A stretch of DNA of 64,000 bases, from contig JAJPHN010000025.1 in NCBI GenBank assembly GCA_021325235.1, positions 310,001 to 374,000 of the forward strand, read 5' to 3'. The notes under the pieces were generated by a model. The model saw nothing but the letters and a program-made list of their open reading frames with translations. It had not been told where the DNA came from and ran no database searches. How positions within the stretch are numbered: the first letter of the stretch is position 1; every line of letters begins with the position of its first letter. Positions 9,115 through 18,406 of this stretch are shown one piece after another. This DNA is from Terriglobia bacterium. Lineage in GTDB: Bacteria > Acidobacteriota > Terriglobia > Bryobacterales > Bryobacteraceae. The position numbers were made by a program, and so were the translations under genes.

Positions 9115-12060
9115 ATGCGGGCCTTCCTGTGCGCTCTTCTGCTCGCGCTCCTGTCGGCCGCCGCGCACGCGCTCGATTCCGGTAAATCGCTCACCCAATA
9201 CGCGCATCGCAGTTGGGGCCAGGAAGAGGGTCGGTTTCAGCCGACCATCTATTCCATCCTCCAGACTCGCGATGGTTTCCTCTGGCTTGGCACCCAGGAC
9301 AGCCTCATCCGCTTCGATGGCGTTCGTTTTCACGAATTCGCTGAGGGTAATTCGGCTCTGCATGGCCGCTTGGTCCGCGCTCTCGCTCAGGATACGGACG
9401 GCAATCTCTGGGCCGCATCGCTCGGCGCCGGTGTCGCGCGCATCTCTCCCGGCAACGCTCTGCATTCCTACACCAGGCAGAACGGCTTGAGCAGCGATTC
9501 CGTCTTCTGTCTATCGCCAGGACGCGACGGCTCCATGTGGGCCTGCACCACCGAAGGGCTTTCGCGCATCGCAAACGATCGAATCCGCACCTTCACCACC
9601 CGCGACGGTCTGCCCTCGAACCGCATTCGCGCCGCCTGCCAATCGAACGATGGAACCATCTGGGCCGCCGGCTTCGATTTCGGATTGAGCCGCTCGAACA
9701 ATTCCCGCTTCGTCTCCGTCGACATCCCCGAAATCGGATCGCGCCAGAGTGTTACCGCTCTCAGTTGCGCGCACGACGGTTCGCTCTGGCTCGGTACATC
9801 GCGCGGTCTCGTGCACATGAGCTCGCATGCGATTGAGCGCTTTCCCGCCATCGGCGCTTCGCCCGACAATGAAATTTCGGCATTGCTCGAAGGCCGTGAC
9901 GGCGCGCTTTGGATCGGAACCAGCGATGGAATCGTTCGACTGCGTAATGGCGAGCTCAGCACGTATCGCACCCGCGACGGCCTTTCGCAAAGCCAGGTGC
10001 TCTCGCTCTGCTTCGATCGCGAAGGATCTTTGTGGGCCGGCACCAAGAACGGCCTCGACCAGTTTGCAGATGGGAAAGCCGCGCCCTTCACTGCCAACGA
10101 AGGATTAACCAGCAACGATTCGGGTCCCGTGCTCGAGGACGAACAAGGTCGAATCTGGGTCGGCACCCTCGATCGCGGCCTCAACATTCTCGATGGCAAA
10201 CAGGTCCGCAAAATAACCCGGGCCGACGGATTGCTGAGCGATCGCGTACTCAGCCTCGCCTCCGCCGAAAGCAACGTGATGTGGGTCGGCACATCCGCCG
10301 GCGTCAATCGAATCGTGCACGGCCGCGTCGTCGCCGCCTATTCCGCTCCATCCGGCTTGCCCGGTCCTGTGCGCAGTTTGTTCATCGATCACCAGGGCAC
10401 CGTCTGGGCCGCCAACGGTGCCGACATTCGCAGGCTCGTTGGCCATCGATTTCTAAAGCCCGATATCACAACTAATCAGAACATCGCCCTGGCCGGCGTG
10501 ATTCCCCTGTTTGAAGGCAGCGAAACGCCCGGCGTCTACGCGTTATCGGAAAACCGCGCCATCTTTTCCGCTCTGGATATCACCCACCCCGTCGAATCTC
10601 TTTCCTTCGACCCCGCCAGCGGCTCGCTCTGGCTCGGTACGCTCGGCTCCGGCCTGCTGCGTCTGCGAGCCGGCTCGCTCGCCCACGTCTACGCCAAGGA
10701 CGGACTGTTCGACGCTCGCATTTACAGCATCCTGCCCGATGGCCGCGGTAATCTGTGGCTCGCCTCGAGCAAAGGCATCTTCCGCGTGAATCAAAACGAG
10801 CTGAACGAATTCGCCGATGGCAAACTCCCCTCCATCACCAGCCACCCGTTCTCCACCGGCCAGCTCCACTTCGAATGCAGGTCCGGTGTTCAGCCCGCTG
10901 CCTGCCGTACCCGTGATGGCCGCCTCTGGTTTTCTACCAGCAATGGTCTCGTGGTCATCGACCCGAATCGCATCTCCGGCAACCCCATCCCGCCGCCCGC
11001 CGCTATCACCGCTCTCGTCGCAAACGGAAAGCGTATCGACGCCGGTGCCGCGCCTAGGCTCAAGGCACAGGATGCAAATAATATCGAAATTCGCTATGCC
11101 GGCCTGAGCTTTATCACTCCCGAAAAAGTCTCCTTCCGTTACCGTCTCGGCGGATACGATCGCAGCTGGGTCGATGCCGGCGCACGCCGCGAAGCCTTCT
11201 ACACCAATCTCCCGCCCGGCAGTTTCCATTTCGAGGTCGAAGCGCGCAATGCCGATGGCGTCTGGAGCGTTTCGCCTGCTTTGCTGCAATTCACCATCGA
11301 CCCGCGCTGGTACCAGCGCCGCTGGTTTTTCCCACTTCTGGCTCTGATTCTCGGTCTTGCGATTTTTGCCGCCGTCCGCCTGCGCATACGTCAGATGCGC
11401 ACCCGCTTCGGCCTCGTGCTCGCCGAGCGCACACGCATCGCCCGCGAACTGCACGACACCCTGCTGCAGGGCCTCTCCGGCATCACCATGCAGTTGCAGG
11501 CGCTCGCCATTCGCCTGCCGATCGGCGAAGAAAAGCGGCTGCTCTCCGAGATCATTCGCGATGCTTCCCGCGCCGCTTCCGAAGCTCGTCAGTCGCTCTG
11601 GGGTTTGCGCGGCGGCAGCGCGCCTGAATTTTCCGAGCGCCTGGCCGAGCTCGTGCACCAGGTCGTCGGCACTCGCCACATCTCGGTCGCTCTGTCACTT
11701 GCGCCCGTTTCGCTCGCCGGCCTCCCCGATTGCGAATTTCAGCTCCTGCGCATCGCCCGCGAAGCCCTCACCAACACCCTCAAACACGCCGGAGCTCTGC
11801 ACGTCCGCGTCATTCTGGAGCAGCAGCCCGGTGGCGTTCTCCTGAGTATCGAAGACGACGGCCTCGGCTTCTCCGCTCCCTCGGAAAACTCACTGCATTT
11901 CGGTATGCGCGGCATGCAGGAGCGCGCTCATGAAATCGGCGCCGAACTCAAAGTCGTCAGCTCACCGCAAAGTGGCACCCGCGTCGGCGTCTTCCTGCCG
12001 CTGACCGGTAAGCTTGCCGGCCCCGGTAACCATGTGCCTGCCGGAACGCATCAACTCTGA
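9115..12060 (+). CDS. Hybrid-propeller sensor histidine kinase (Reg_prop / Y_Y_Y / HisKA_3 / HATPase)
   Basis: The protein has 981 aa. A signal peptide (residues 1-20, ending AAAHA) is followed by roughly 13 Reg_prop repeats of the type 'DGFLWLGT..GL.RF', enough for two seven-bladed beta-propellers, to about residue 620. A Y_Y_Y domain (SFRYRLGGYDRSWVDAG) follows, then one membrane helix (FFPLLALILGLAIFAAVRL) near residue 745. The HisKA_3 box 'RIARELHDTLLQGLSGI' has His780 as the phospho-acceptor, and the HATPase domain shows 'NTLKHAG', 'EDDGLGF' and 'GMRGMQER'. The propellers should lie in the periplasm and sense a ligand. The NarL-type regulator begins 5 bases downstream. In Bacteroidetes such kinases sense glycans, but the ligand here is unknown; the divergent efflux operon is a possible target. 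Confidence 0.92.
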   Translation: MRAFLCALLLALLSAAAHALDSGKSLTQYAHRSWGQEEGRFQPTIYSILQTRDGFLWLGTQDSLIRFDGVRFHEFAEGNSALHGRLVRALAQDTDGNLWAASLGAGVARISPGNALHSYTRQNGLSSDSVFCLSPGRDGSMWACTTEGLSRIANDRIRTFTTRDGLPSNRIRAACQSNDGTIWAAGFDFGLSRSNNSRFVSVDIPEIGSRQSVTALSCAHDGSLWLGTSRGLVHMSSHAIERFPAIGASPDNEISALLEGRDGALWIGTSDGIVRLRNGELSTYRTRDGLSQSQVLSLCFDREGSLWAGTKNGLDQFADGKAAPFTANEGLTSNDSGPVLEDEQGRIWVGTLDRGLNILDGKQVRKITRADGLLSDRVLSLASAESNVMWVGTSAGVNRIVHGRVVAAYSAPSGLPGPVRSLFIDHQGTVWAANGADIRRLVGHRFLKPDITTNQNIALAGVIPLFEGSETPGVYALSENRAIFSALDITHPVESLSFDPASGSLWLGTLGSGLLRLRAGSLAHVYAKDGLFDARIYSILPDGRGNLWLASSKGIFRVNQNELNEFADGKLPSITSHPFSTGQLHFECRSGVQPAACRTRDGRLWFSTSNGLVVIDPNRISGNPIPPPAAITALVANGKRIDAGAAPRLKAQDANNIEIRYAGLSFITPEKVSFRYRLGGYDRSWVDAGARREAFYTNLPPGSFHFEVEARNADGVWSVSPALLQFTIDPRWYQRRWFFPLLALILGLAIFAAVRLRIRQMRTRFGLVLAERTRIARELHDTLLQGLSGITMQLQALAIRLPIGEEKRLLSEIIRDASRAASEARQSLWGLRGGSAPEFSERLAELVHQVVGTRHISVALSLAPVSLAGLPDCEFQLLRIAREALTNTLKHAGALHVRVILEQQPGGVLLSIEDDGLGFSAPSENSLHFGMRGMQERAHEIGAELKVVSSPQSGTRVGVFLPLTGKLAGPGNHVPAGTHQL

Positions 12061-12065
12061 TAGCA

Positions 12066-12749
12066 ATGGAGACTCTGAATCCAATGGAGACGCCCCGCCC
12101 GGTACGCATTCTCTCGGTCGATGACCACGAGCTCGTACGCAAAGGCGTAGCCTCCATCCTGGCCACCGAGCCCGGCCTGCAGCTCGTCGCCGAAGCCTCC
12201 AGCGCCCGCGATGCAGTCCGGCTCTTTCGCGAACTGCTGCCCGACATCACGCTCATGGATCTGCGCCTGCCCGATGAGAGCGGCATCGAAGCCACCCGTG
12301 AGATCCGCCGCGATTTCCCCGCCGCCAAAATCATCGCGCTCACTTCCTACGACGGCGATCAGGACATCTATCGCGCTCTCGATGCCGGCGTGCGCGGCTA
12401 CCTGCTCAAAGAAATGGTCCACGCCGATATCGTCCGCGCCATCCGCGTCGTCATGGCCGGAAAGCGCTTCATCCCCAACGAAGTTACCGAGCACCTCAAC
12501 GGCTTCTTCCCCGAGCTCGCTCTCACGCCGCGCGAAGTGCAGGTGCTATCGCTCGTGGCGCGCGGCTTCGGCAATAAAGAAATCGCCGATGTGCTCGGCA
12601 CTGCTCCGGGCACCGTCAAAATGCACGTGCAAAGCATTCTCGGCAAGCTCGGCGCCAAGGATCGCACCCACGCCGTCACCATCGCGCTGCGCCGCGGCAT
12701 CATTCATCTGCATTCGCCCGAAATTGCCGCGGCCATTCTCAACGGCTGA
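12066..12749 (+). CDS. NarL/LuxR-family response regulator
   Basis: The product is 227 aa. The receiver domain carries the acidic pair in 'ILSVDDHELVRKG', the phospho-acceptor Asp65 in 'ITLMDLRLPDESG', the switch Thr in 'IIALTSYDGD' and Lys in 'GYLLKEM'. The C-terminal LuxR helix-turn-helix reads 'LTPREVQVLSLVARGFGNKE' followed by 'TVKMHVQSILGKLGAKDRT'. It is directly downstream of the propeller kinase and is its obvious partner. A second in-frame ATG lies at 12084 with GGAG upstream, so the start may be six codons later. Targets are unknown; the palindrome at 9052-9069 is a candidate site. Confidence 0.93.
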   Translation: METLNPMETPRPVRILSVDDHELVRKGVASILATEPGLQLVAEASSARDAVRLFRELLPDITLMDLRLPDESGIEATREIRRDFPAAKIIALTSYDGDQDIYRALDAGVRGYLLKEMVHADIVRAIRVVMAGKRFIPNEVTEHLNGFFPELALTPREVQVLSLVARGFGNKEIADVLGTAPGTVKMHVQSILGKLGAKDRTHAVTIALRRGIIHLHSPEIAAAILNG

Positions 12750-12761
12750 GTAAACGCCCGC

Positions 12762-13544
12762 TCAGGGCAGATCGCGCACCCAGATGTTGCGGAAACTGAT
12801 CGGCGCGCTCTTGTCGCCATGCGCCTGCAGTTTGATCGGCGCGCTGTCGTAAGCCTTATAAAACGGCTTGCCGATATACAGCGTCTGCCCCTTCAGCTCG
12901 AAGTGATTCTCCACTACCACGCCATTGAAGAATACCGTCGCGTACGCTGGCGTTTTGACTGAACCGTCGCTCGCGAAGGTCGGCGCCGTCCAGATCACGT
13001 CGTAGGTCTGCCACTCGCCCGGTTTGCGCGCCGGATTGGCCAGCGGAATCGCCTGTTTGTAAAGACTCCCGGCCATCCCGTTCACATACGTCTTGTTGTT
13101 GTAAGCATCGAGAACCTGCAGCTCGTACCCGTCATCGCCCGGGCCCGTAGACGCCAGAAACACTCCGCTGTTTCCGCGCGCCTGACCGCTTCCGGTGATG
13201 TCCGCCGGAATCTTCCACTCGATGTGCAGCTGGTAGTCCTTAAACTTCCGCTTGGTCTCGATATTTCCCGTGCTCTTGTCCACCGTCAGGATCCCGTCCG
13301 CTACCTTCCACGTAGCCGGTGAGTGATCCTTTACCGTCACCCATTCATCCAGGTTCTTCCCGTTAAACAGAATGATCGCGTCCGAAGGCGGCGCTCCGCA
13401 CGTCGCTCCCGGTGTCACCACTTTCGGAACCGGTTCCCATACCTCGGTGTCTTCCGGCTTGGGCTTGGTCTCCTGGGCGTAGAGCGTGGCGGCAGCGGCA
13501 AGCAGAGCCGCGGTCGCGAGGAATCGCGAATATTGAGTGGCCAT
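12762..13544 (-). CDS. Secreted DUF1080 (3-keto-disaccharide hydrolase-like) protein
   Basis: I chose the ATG at 13544 over one six codons upstream because it starts a clean signal peptide (MATQYSRFLATAALLAAAAT, then LYAQ). The mature part is one DUF1080 domain with its usual segments: 'AIILFNGKNLDEW', 'GILTVDKSTGNIETKRKFKD', 'WKIPADITGSGQARGNSGVF', 'YELQVLDAYNN', 'GEWQTYDVIWTAP' and 'IKLQAHGDKSAPISFRNIWV'. This is a concanavalin-like sandwich common in Acidobacteriota and Planctomycetes and linked to hydrolysis of 3-keto glycosides. It is about 260 aa, full length. It converges tail to tail with the response regulator 12 bases away. Confidence 0.9.
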   Translation of the reverse strand: MATQYSRFLATAALLAAAATLYAQETKPKPEDTEVWEPVPKVVTPGATCGAPPSDAIILFNGKNLDEWVTVKDHSPATWKVADGILTVDKSTGNIETKRKFKDYQLHIEWKIPADITGSGQARGNSGVFLASTGPGDDGYELQVLDAYNNKTYVNGMAGSLYKQAIPLANPARKPGEWQTYDVIWTAPTFASDGSVKTPAYATVFFNGVVVENHFELKGQTLYIGKPFYKAYDSAPIKLQAHGDKSAPISFRNIWVRDLP

Positions 13545-13613
13545 TACAAGTTGAGAATACAACCATCGCCGCTGGCCCGGACACGCACCGATCCGCCCGG
13601 CCCGCTCGGATAA

Positions 13614-13651
13614 GCAAAAGCCCCGATTCGAGGCTTTCTCGAATCGGAGCT
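13614..13651 (-). terminator. Strong intrinsic terminator closing the chemotaxis operon
   Basis: On the minus strand, 30 bases after the stop of the last MCP gene, a 14-pair stem (arms 13638-13651 and 13619-13632, one G-T wobble) encloses a 5-base loop and is followed by TTTTGCTT. The core arm CCGATTCGAG pairs perfectly with CTCGAATCGG. Position, stem and T-run fit Rho-independent termination of the long minus-strand chemotaxis transcript. Confidence 0.85.
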
Positions 13652-13681
13652 CTTGAACAGAATGCTAGGTTGTCGCCGCGC

Positions 13682-15109
13682 TTAAACCAGCGCCTCGAGC
13701 AATTTCAAACTGTCGCCGATCGCCGCCGCCTGCGACTGCAGTTCCTGGCTCGCCGAAGCGCTCTCTTCGGCAATGGCGGCCGTATGCTGCGTGCTCTCTT
13801 CTATGCTGAGCAGCGCCTTGCCGATCGCCGAAATGCTGATGTTCTGCTGCCGGGCCGCTTCGTCGATTTCGTGCACCAGGCCCGAAGCCCGAATCGCCGA
13901 TTCCGACATCACACGTACCGAACCCACCGCTTCATCCAGCCGTGACTTGCCGGTACGCGAGTTGTTCACCGATTCTTCAATCGACGCCTTGATGTCGTTT
14001 GCCGCACTCGCGCAGCGAGCCGCCAGATTGCGCACCTCGTTCGCCACCACCGCGAAACCCAGCCCGGCTTCTCCCGCGCGCGCCGCTTCCACCGCTGCGT
14101 TCAGCGCCAGAATATTCGTCTGGAACGCGATGCCGTCAATCATCTGCGTAATCTTCGCGATGCGCTCGCCCGAGTCGTTGATCTCGTGCATGCTGGCCAT
14201 CGTCTGCTCCAGCCGCCGGTCGGTGTCCGCCACCTGCGTCTCGGTCTGCCGCATCAGCGACGCCACCGTGTCGCACGCTTCTGCATTACGCTTCGTAGTC
14301 GCCGAAATTTCCTGTGCCGAAGCCGAAGTCTCTTCGAGCGATGCCGCCTGCTGGCTGGCCCGATTCGCCAGATTGTGGCTGGCAATCGCCACCTGTCCGC
14401 TCGCGCTCGCAATCTGGTCGATGCTCTCCCGAATCTCTGAAATCGAGCGATGCAGAATCCGGTTCACATTGCGCACCGTCAGCGTGCCCAGGCCGGCTCC
14501 GATGCCGATCATCATGGCCAGCAATGTCCAGCCGAGTACAGCCGCCCATTGTGCCGTCGAGAGACCAGCGTCCACCGTTGCGCTCGCATGCTGCTCTTCC
14601 AGGCGCACCATGTCTTCCAGTGCCTTACGAAATGCCTTCGATTTCGAGCCGCCGCTCTCGGACCAGAAAGCGCCTGCTTCCTGGCTCTGCCCGTGCAGGC
14701 TCAATTCGCGAAAATGGGTAATCGCGGCGACCAGATCGCGCGTCGCATCCTCGAGCGCATTCACTTTCGGCAGCTCGGCTTCCGGCGCTCCGGCGCGAAT
14801 GGCATCGAGCGAATCCTTCATCTGCTTCTCGAGCTCGCCGAGATGTTTCACCTGGCTGTTCTGATACTTCTCCGACAGCCCCGGTGTTCCGAGCAGCAGG
14901 CTCGTGCCGCGATATTCCAGGCCGATTGCCTGCAGCGTTGCCAGGTGTTGCATTTTCGGCAGCGATTCCTGCGCCACGCCCGTCAGCTGCCCGCGCAATT
15001 TTCGGCTGCTGACCAGACTGACAGCGCCAACGGCTGATCCAAGCAGCACCAGCACCACGCACGTGCCCGCGACACGCTTCCCGATCGACCAAGTTTTCCC
15101 GTACTTCAT
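13682..15109 (-). CDS. Methyl-accepting chemotaxis protein
   Basis: This 475-aa chemoreceptor has a first membrane helix near residues 12-33 ([20 protein letters not shown]), a sensory region of about 150 residues that looks like a four-helix bundle, and a second helix near 190-210 ([20 protein letters not shown]). The cytoplasmic signalling helix hairpin includes '[20 protein letters not shown]' and '[18 protein letters not shown]'. It ends soon after the methylation helix without a CheR-binding pentapeptide. It is the last gene of the chemotaxis operon, after cheB, and ends at a strong terminator. The ligand is unknown. Confidence 0.95.
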   Translation of the reverse strand: MKYGKTWSIGKRVAGTCVVLVLLGSAVGAVSLVSSRKLRGQLTGVAQESLPKMQHLATLQAIGLEYRGTSLLLGTPGLSEKYQNSQVKHLGELEKQMKDSLDAIRAGAPEAELPKVNALEDATRDLVAAITHFRELSLHGQSQEAGAFWSESGGSKSKAFRKALEDMVRLEEQHASATVDAGLSTAQWAAVLGWTLLAMMIGIGAGLGTLTVRNVNRILHRSISEIRESIDQIASASGQVAIASHNLANRASQQAASLEETSASAQEISATTKRNAEACDTVASLMRQTETQVADTDRRLEQTMASMHEINDSGERIAKITQMIDGIAFQTNILALNAAVEAARAGEAGLGFAVVANEVRNLAARCASAANDIKASIEESVNNSRTGKSRLDEAVGSVRVMSESAIRASGLVHEIDEAARQQNISISAIGKALLSIEESTQHTAAIAEESASASQELQSQAAAIGDSLKLLEALV

Positions 15110-15130
15110 CTACTTATTCCGTGCTGTAAA

Positions 15131-15150
15131 AGGGCCTAAACTCTCAGGCC
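15131..15150 (-). terminator. Weak hairpin with T-rich tail at the cheB stop (possible attenuator)
   Basis: On the minus strand GGCCT-GAGAGTTT-AGGCC is followed by CTTTT. The cheB stop codon (15144-15146) lies inside the stem. The 5-pair stem is short, so it may reduce rather than stop transcription into the downstream MCP gene. Confidence 0.35.
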
Positions 15151-16199
15151 TTGGCATGGCTTGAAAGCTGTGCCAGCGCCGCCGTCGTGATCTTTTCGAG
15201 CGGCAAGATCTCAGCCGCAGCGCCCATCTCGATGGCAACTTTCGGCATTCCGAACACCACGCAGCTCGCCTCATCCTGCGCGATCGTGAACGCCCCGGCT
15301 TTGCGCAGATCGAGCAGTCCCGCCGCTCCGTCGCTTCCCATGCCGGTCAGCAGAATGCCCGCCACATGCGGCATCTTGGCTTCCGCTACCGATCGAAACA
15401 GCACATCCACTGCCGGCCGCTGATAATGAACCCGCGGCCCGTCCCGCACCACCACCCGCAGCACCCCATCCGCTCGCTTCAGCATCATGTGAAAATCGCC
15501 GGGTGCCACCAGCGCCCGCCCCGGTGCGATCAGTTCGCCGTCCTTGGCTTCTTTCACTTCAATGCGGCACAGCGTATTCAGCCGGCTCGCAAACGCGGCC
15601 GAAAAGACCGGCGGAATATGCTGCGCAATCACGATGGGCGGGCAGGTCTCGGGCATCTGCACCAGCAGCGCCTCAATGGCCTGCGTACCTCCCGTCGAAG
15701 CGCCAATGGCAATGAGTGAACCCGGCAGAAAACCGGTATCGGAGACCCGCGGCGGAGTCGTCACTTGCGCCTGCGCTTCACCCGCCCGCCGTACCCGCGC
15801 CACACACGCCGCCCGTATCTTGTCCGGCAAAATCCTTCCGATGTCGCCCACCGAATACGGACCGTACGGCTTCGGTACGACATCCACGGCTCCCCGCCGC
15901 ATCGCCTCTACCGCCACTTCCGAAGTCGACTGGCTCACCGAGCTGATCACAATCACCGGCACCGGCTGGTAATGCATCACCTTCGTCAGAAACGTGAGCC
16001 CGTCCATGCGCGGCATTTCGATATCGAGCGTGATCACGTCCGGCTTGAGCGCCAGCAGCTTCTCCCGAGCCACAAACGGATCGGGCGCCGCCGCCACCAC
16101 TTCCATGTCCGTCTGCTTATCGATCGATTCGGTCAGCATGCGGCGCACGATCGCGGAATCGTCCACCACCAGGACTCTGATTTTTCTTCCGATCAGCAC
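15144..16199 (-). CDS. cheB: Protein-glutamate methylesterase/deamidase CheB
   Basis: The protein has 351 aa. An N-terminal receiver domain (residues 5-120) has 'VLVVDDSAIVRRM' and the phospho-acceptor Asp59 in 'ITLDIEMPRMDG'. A linker follows, then the methylesterase domain from about 160 with the catalytic Ser168 ('IGASTGG'), His194 ('IAQHIPP') and Asp290 ('LTGMGSDGA'). It removes methyl groups from chemoreceptor glutamates and adapts the signal. It sits 14 bases after the cheX-like gene in the operon. Confidence 0.97.
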   Translation of the reverse strand: MLIGRKIRVLVVDDSAIVRRMLTESIDKQTDMEVVAAAPDPFVAREKLLALKPDVITLDIEMPRMDGLTFLTKVMHYQPVPVIVISSVSQSTSEVAVEAMRRGAVDVVPKPYGPYSVGDIGRILPDKIRAACVARVRRAGEAQAQVTTPPRVSDTGFLPGSLIAIGASTGGTQAIEALLVQMPETCPPIVIAQHIPPVFSAAFASRLNTLCRIEVKEAKDGELIAPGRALVAPGDFHMMLKRADGVLRVVVRDGPRVHYQRPAVDVLFRSVAEAKMPHVAGILLTGMGSDGAAGLLDLRKAGAFTIAQDEASCVVFGMPKVAIEMGAAAEILPLEKITTAALAQLSSHAKA

Positions 16200-16213
16200 G
16201 TTTGCGGGTCCCG

Positions 16214-16654
16214 TCAGGCCCAGGCGAGCGACAGGCGGATCAGTCCTTGTCCCGAATCGAGCCAGCGCACCAGCTGCCCGTCTTCTTCCGAGCTGCCCGG
16301 CGCCGCAATCAAACGCGGCGGCTCGAGATTAAACAGCGCATCCGGCTCCATCCGGCTCAGGGTCGCACCGCAGATCATGTTCGCCAGTTCGCACACCACC
16401 TGCGGAACCGCATCGTCGGGCATCTCGGAGGGATCCATCACGCCCGAAAAGCCGGCAGCCAGTTCCTGGGCAAGCTGCGGATCGAGCTGTACCTCAAACC
16501 GGCCGCTCTCCGCACCATTGAACTCCACCTCGGCTCCCACCGATCCGATCCAGTCTGCCGCCGGCGCGCAGTCCTCCGCGGCCAGGAAAAACATCGTCTC
16601 GAAGATTTCCCGCGCGGCGTCCGTCATCAAGTCAGTGCTGGTTTCAAGCGGCAT
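16214..16654 (-). CDS. cheX: CheX-like chemotaxis phosphatase
   Basis: The product is 146 aa and matches the CheX/CheC-type fold. The phosphatase signature ExxN is visible in 'VVCELANMICGATL'; the acidic N-terminal half includes 'IFETMFFLAAEDCAP'. CheX proteins dephosphorylate CheY-P. Its start overlaps the end of the preceding cheY by 11 bases, so a CheY and its likely phosphatase are made in a coupled way. A second CheX-type protein is encoded at 22789. The family call is good; activity is inferred from the ExxN motif. Confidence 0.8.
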   Translation of the reverse strand: MPLETSTDLMTDAAREIFETMFFLAAEDCAPAADWIGSVGAEVEFNGAESGRFEVQLDPQLAQELAAGFSGVMDPSEMPDDAVPQVVCELANMICGATLSRMEPDALFNLEPPRLIAAPGSSEEDGQLVRWLDSGQGLIRLSLAWA

Positions 16655-17033
16655 TCGACACTCCTAAAACGCGTTCCATTTCTTCCCGCAGCTGCTCCGG
16701 CTGAAACGGCTTGCCCAGGTATCCGCGAGCGCCCAGCCCCGTCATGTGCTCCTTGCGCACCGACGTGGCGTCGGTTGAAATCACAATCACCGGAAGCGAT
16801 TCGGTGAGCCCTGATTCCGACAGCCTCCGCACGAACTCTTCTCCGTTCATGCGCGGCATGTTGATATCCGTCAGAATCACATCCACCCACTCGCGATCGA
16901 GCAGCTCGAGTGCTTCCGCTCCGTCTCCCGCTTCCAGCAAACTCTCGGTTTCGATGCCGGACAAATCCAGCACGCGCTTTATGAACGAACGCATCGCCGG
17001 CGAGTCGTCGACAATCAGTATGCGCAACTTCAT
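16644..17033 (-). CDS. cheY: CheY-type single-domain response regulator
   Basis: The frame is open to 17195, but the true start is the ATG at 17033, overlapping the cheD stop by one base (TGATG) and preceded by AAAGGAGG inside the cheD 3' end. The 129-aa product is one receiver domain: 'ILIVDDSPAMRSFIKRV', the phospho-acceptor Asp in 'VILTDINMPRMNG', the Thr region 'VIVISTDATS' and Lys in 'GYLGKPFQPEQL'. There is no output domain, so it should act on the motor switch or as a phosphate sink. It is the second CheY in the operon. Confidence 0.95.
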   Translation of the reverse strand: MKLRILIVDDSPAMRSFIKRVLDLSGIETESLLEAGDGAEALELLDREWVDVILTDINMPRMNGEEFVRRLSESGLTESLPVIVISTDATSVRKEHMTGLGARGYLGKPFQPEQLREEMERVLGVSNAA

Positions 17034-17536
17034 CAGTTGCCTCCTTTTTTGACAGATAGGATTTGCGGCTCGCCGCCGCCGCTGTTCCAGGAGATGTTGC
17101 CCGTTGAGACATCCATCTTCACGGTCCGGGATATCGAACCTCCGACAGCTTCGCCGTGGATCATCACCCCGGCCACCCAGAGAATCTTTCGGCACGCCAG
17201 ATAATTGCGCTTGCCGATATTAAAAACACCGTTCGGATCCGCCACCTGCGCCCCGCCAATCAGCCGCACCGTCATACGCTTCTTTTCGGCACCCTTGGCA
17301 TACGCCGCATGAAAAAGGTCGGGCACCCCGGTATCGGCAAACATGAAAGGCTGGCGTTTGGCGCGCTCCGGATCGATCGACGATTCCGGCAGCATGAAAT
17401 GCAGCAGCCCGGCGACATTCGCCACCGGATCGTGCACCGCGACCGCAATACAGGAGCCGAGCGCGTGCGTAACCAGCACGCTGTTCGGATCGTCGCTGAC
17501 CCTGCAATCCGCTATGCCCACAGTAATAACGTTCAA
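17033..17536 (-). CDS. cheD: Chemoreceptor glutamine deamidase CheD
   Basis: The product is 167 aa. The catalytic region reads 'LVTHALGSCIAVAVHDP' and 'VAGLLHFMLPES', giving Thr23, Cys29 and His46, the Thr/Cys/His set known from Thermotoga CheD. 'VRLIGGAQV' and 'IGKRNYLACRKIL' are also conserved. CheD deamidates receptor glutamines and, in CheC/CheX systems, interacts with the phosphatase. Its presence with CheX-type proteins fits a Bacillus/Thermotoga-style adaptation circuit. Confidence 0.95.
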   Translation of the reverse strand: MNVITVGIADCRVSDDPNSVLVTHALGSCIAVAVHDPVANVAGLLHFMLPESSIDPERAKRQPFMFADTGVPDLFHAAYAKGAEKKRMTVRLIGGAQVADPNGVFNIGKRNYLACRKILWVAGVMIHGEAVGGSISRTVKMDVSTGNISWNSGGGEPQILSVKKGGN

Positions 17537-17566
17537 AGAGGTTCCTCAGTATGTATGTCGGCAGAT

Positions 17567-18406
17567 TTACGGCTTGCGATAGATGGCCGGCTTCACGAAT
17601 TGAAACGGGTGCTCGATTCCGTTCAGGCTCTCCGAATGCCCGACAAAGAAATGAGCGCCGGGCTCGAGAAACATCGCCATCCGATTCACGATCTTCGCCT
17701 GCGTCGGCTTGTCGAAGTAGATCATCACGTTCCGGCAGCTGATCAATGGAAACACCGTGCCCGGATCGAACGCCTCAATCAGATTCAAACGTCGATATTC
17801 GACAATCCGCGCCACTTCCGGCTTGATCTTGTAGAAGCCCTCCGACGCGCCGTGTCCCCGCAGCAGATACTTCGGCAGCCATTCCCGCGGCACACTCTCA
17901 AATCGCTGAACCGGATACACCGCCGCGCGTGCCTTCGCCAGTGCAGCCGTCGAAATATCCGTCGCCAGAATCCGGCAGCGCGTTGCGGCCTCCGCGCCGA
18001 AATGCTCAAACAGCGTAAAAGCCAGCGAATACGGCTCCTCGCCTGTGGCCGCCGCCGCGCACCAGATCTCGATACGATTCCGCTTCTCGAGCGCAGGCAA
18101 AATCTTCGCTTTCAGAAACTCGAAATGCTGCGGCTCGCGCAGAAACGAAGTAAAGTTCGTCGTGAGTACGTCAATCAGCGCAATCAGCGATTCGCCCGTC
18201 GTATCCGACGTCACCCGGTGCAGATATTCGTCGTAGCTGCGATGCCCCAGTTGCCGCAGTTTCTTGCCGAGCCGCGCCGAAACCAGCGTCTCTTTGCCTT
18301 CCCGCAGATCGATGCCGGCCGTGTCATACACGAGCTTCCGGATCTTTTGAAAGACGACCGGCGAAAGCTCGGGCGGACTCTCCAGCACCGCCTGCGCGTT
18401 AGACAT
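17567..18406 (-). CDS. cheR: Chemotaxis protein methyltransferase CheR
   Basis: The protein has 279 aa. The N-terminal helical domain (to about residue 85) is followed by 'LTTNFTSFLREPQHF', and the SAM-binding core reads 'IEIWCAAAATGEEPYSLAF', where most CheR proteins have C(S)ASSTGEEPYS. 'ILATDISTAALAKAR' and 'FPLISCRNVMIYFDKPTQ' complete the family signature. It methylates receptor glutamates. The start overlaps the cheA stop by 8 bases. Confidence 0.95.
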   Translation of the reverse strand: MSNAQAVLESPPELSPVVFQKIRKLVYDTAGIDLREGKETLVSARLGKKLRQLGHRSYDEYLHRVTSDTTGESLIALIDVLTTNFTSFLREPQHFEFLKAKILPALEKRNRIEIWCAAAATGEEPYSLAFTLFEHFGAEAATRCRILATDISTAALAKARAAVYPVQRFESVPREWLPKYLLRGHGASEGFYKIKPEVARIVEYRRLNLIEAFDPGTVFPLISCRNVMIYFDKPTQAKIVNRMAMFLEPGAHFFVGHSESLNGIEHPFQFVKPAIYRKP

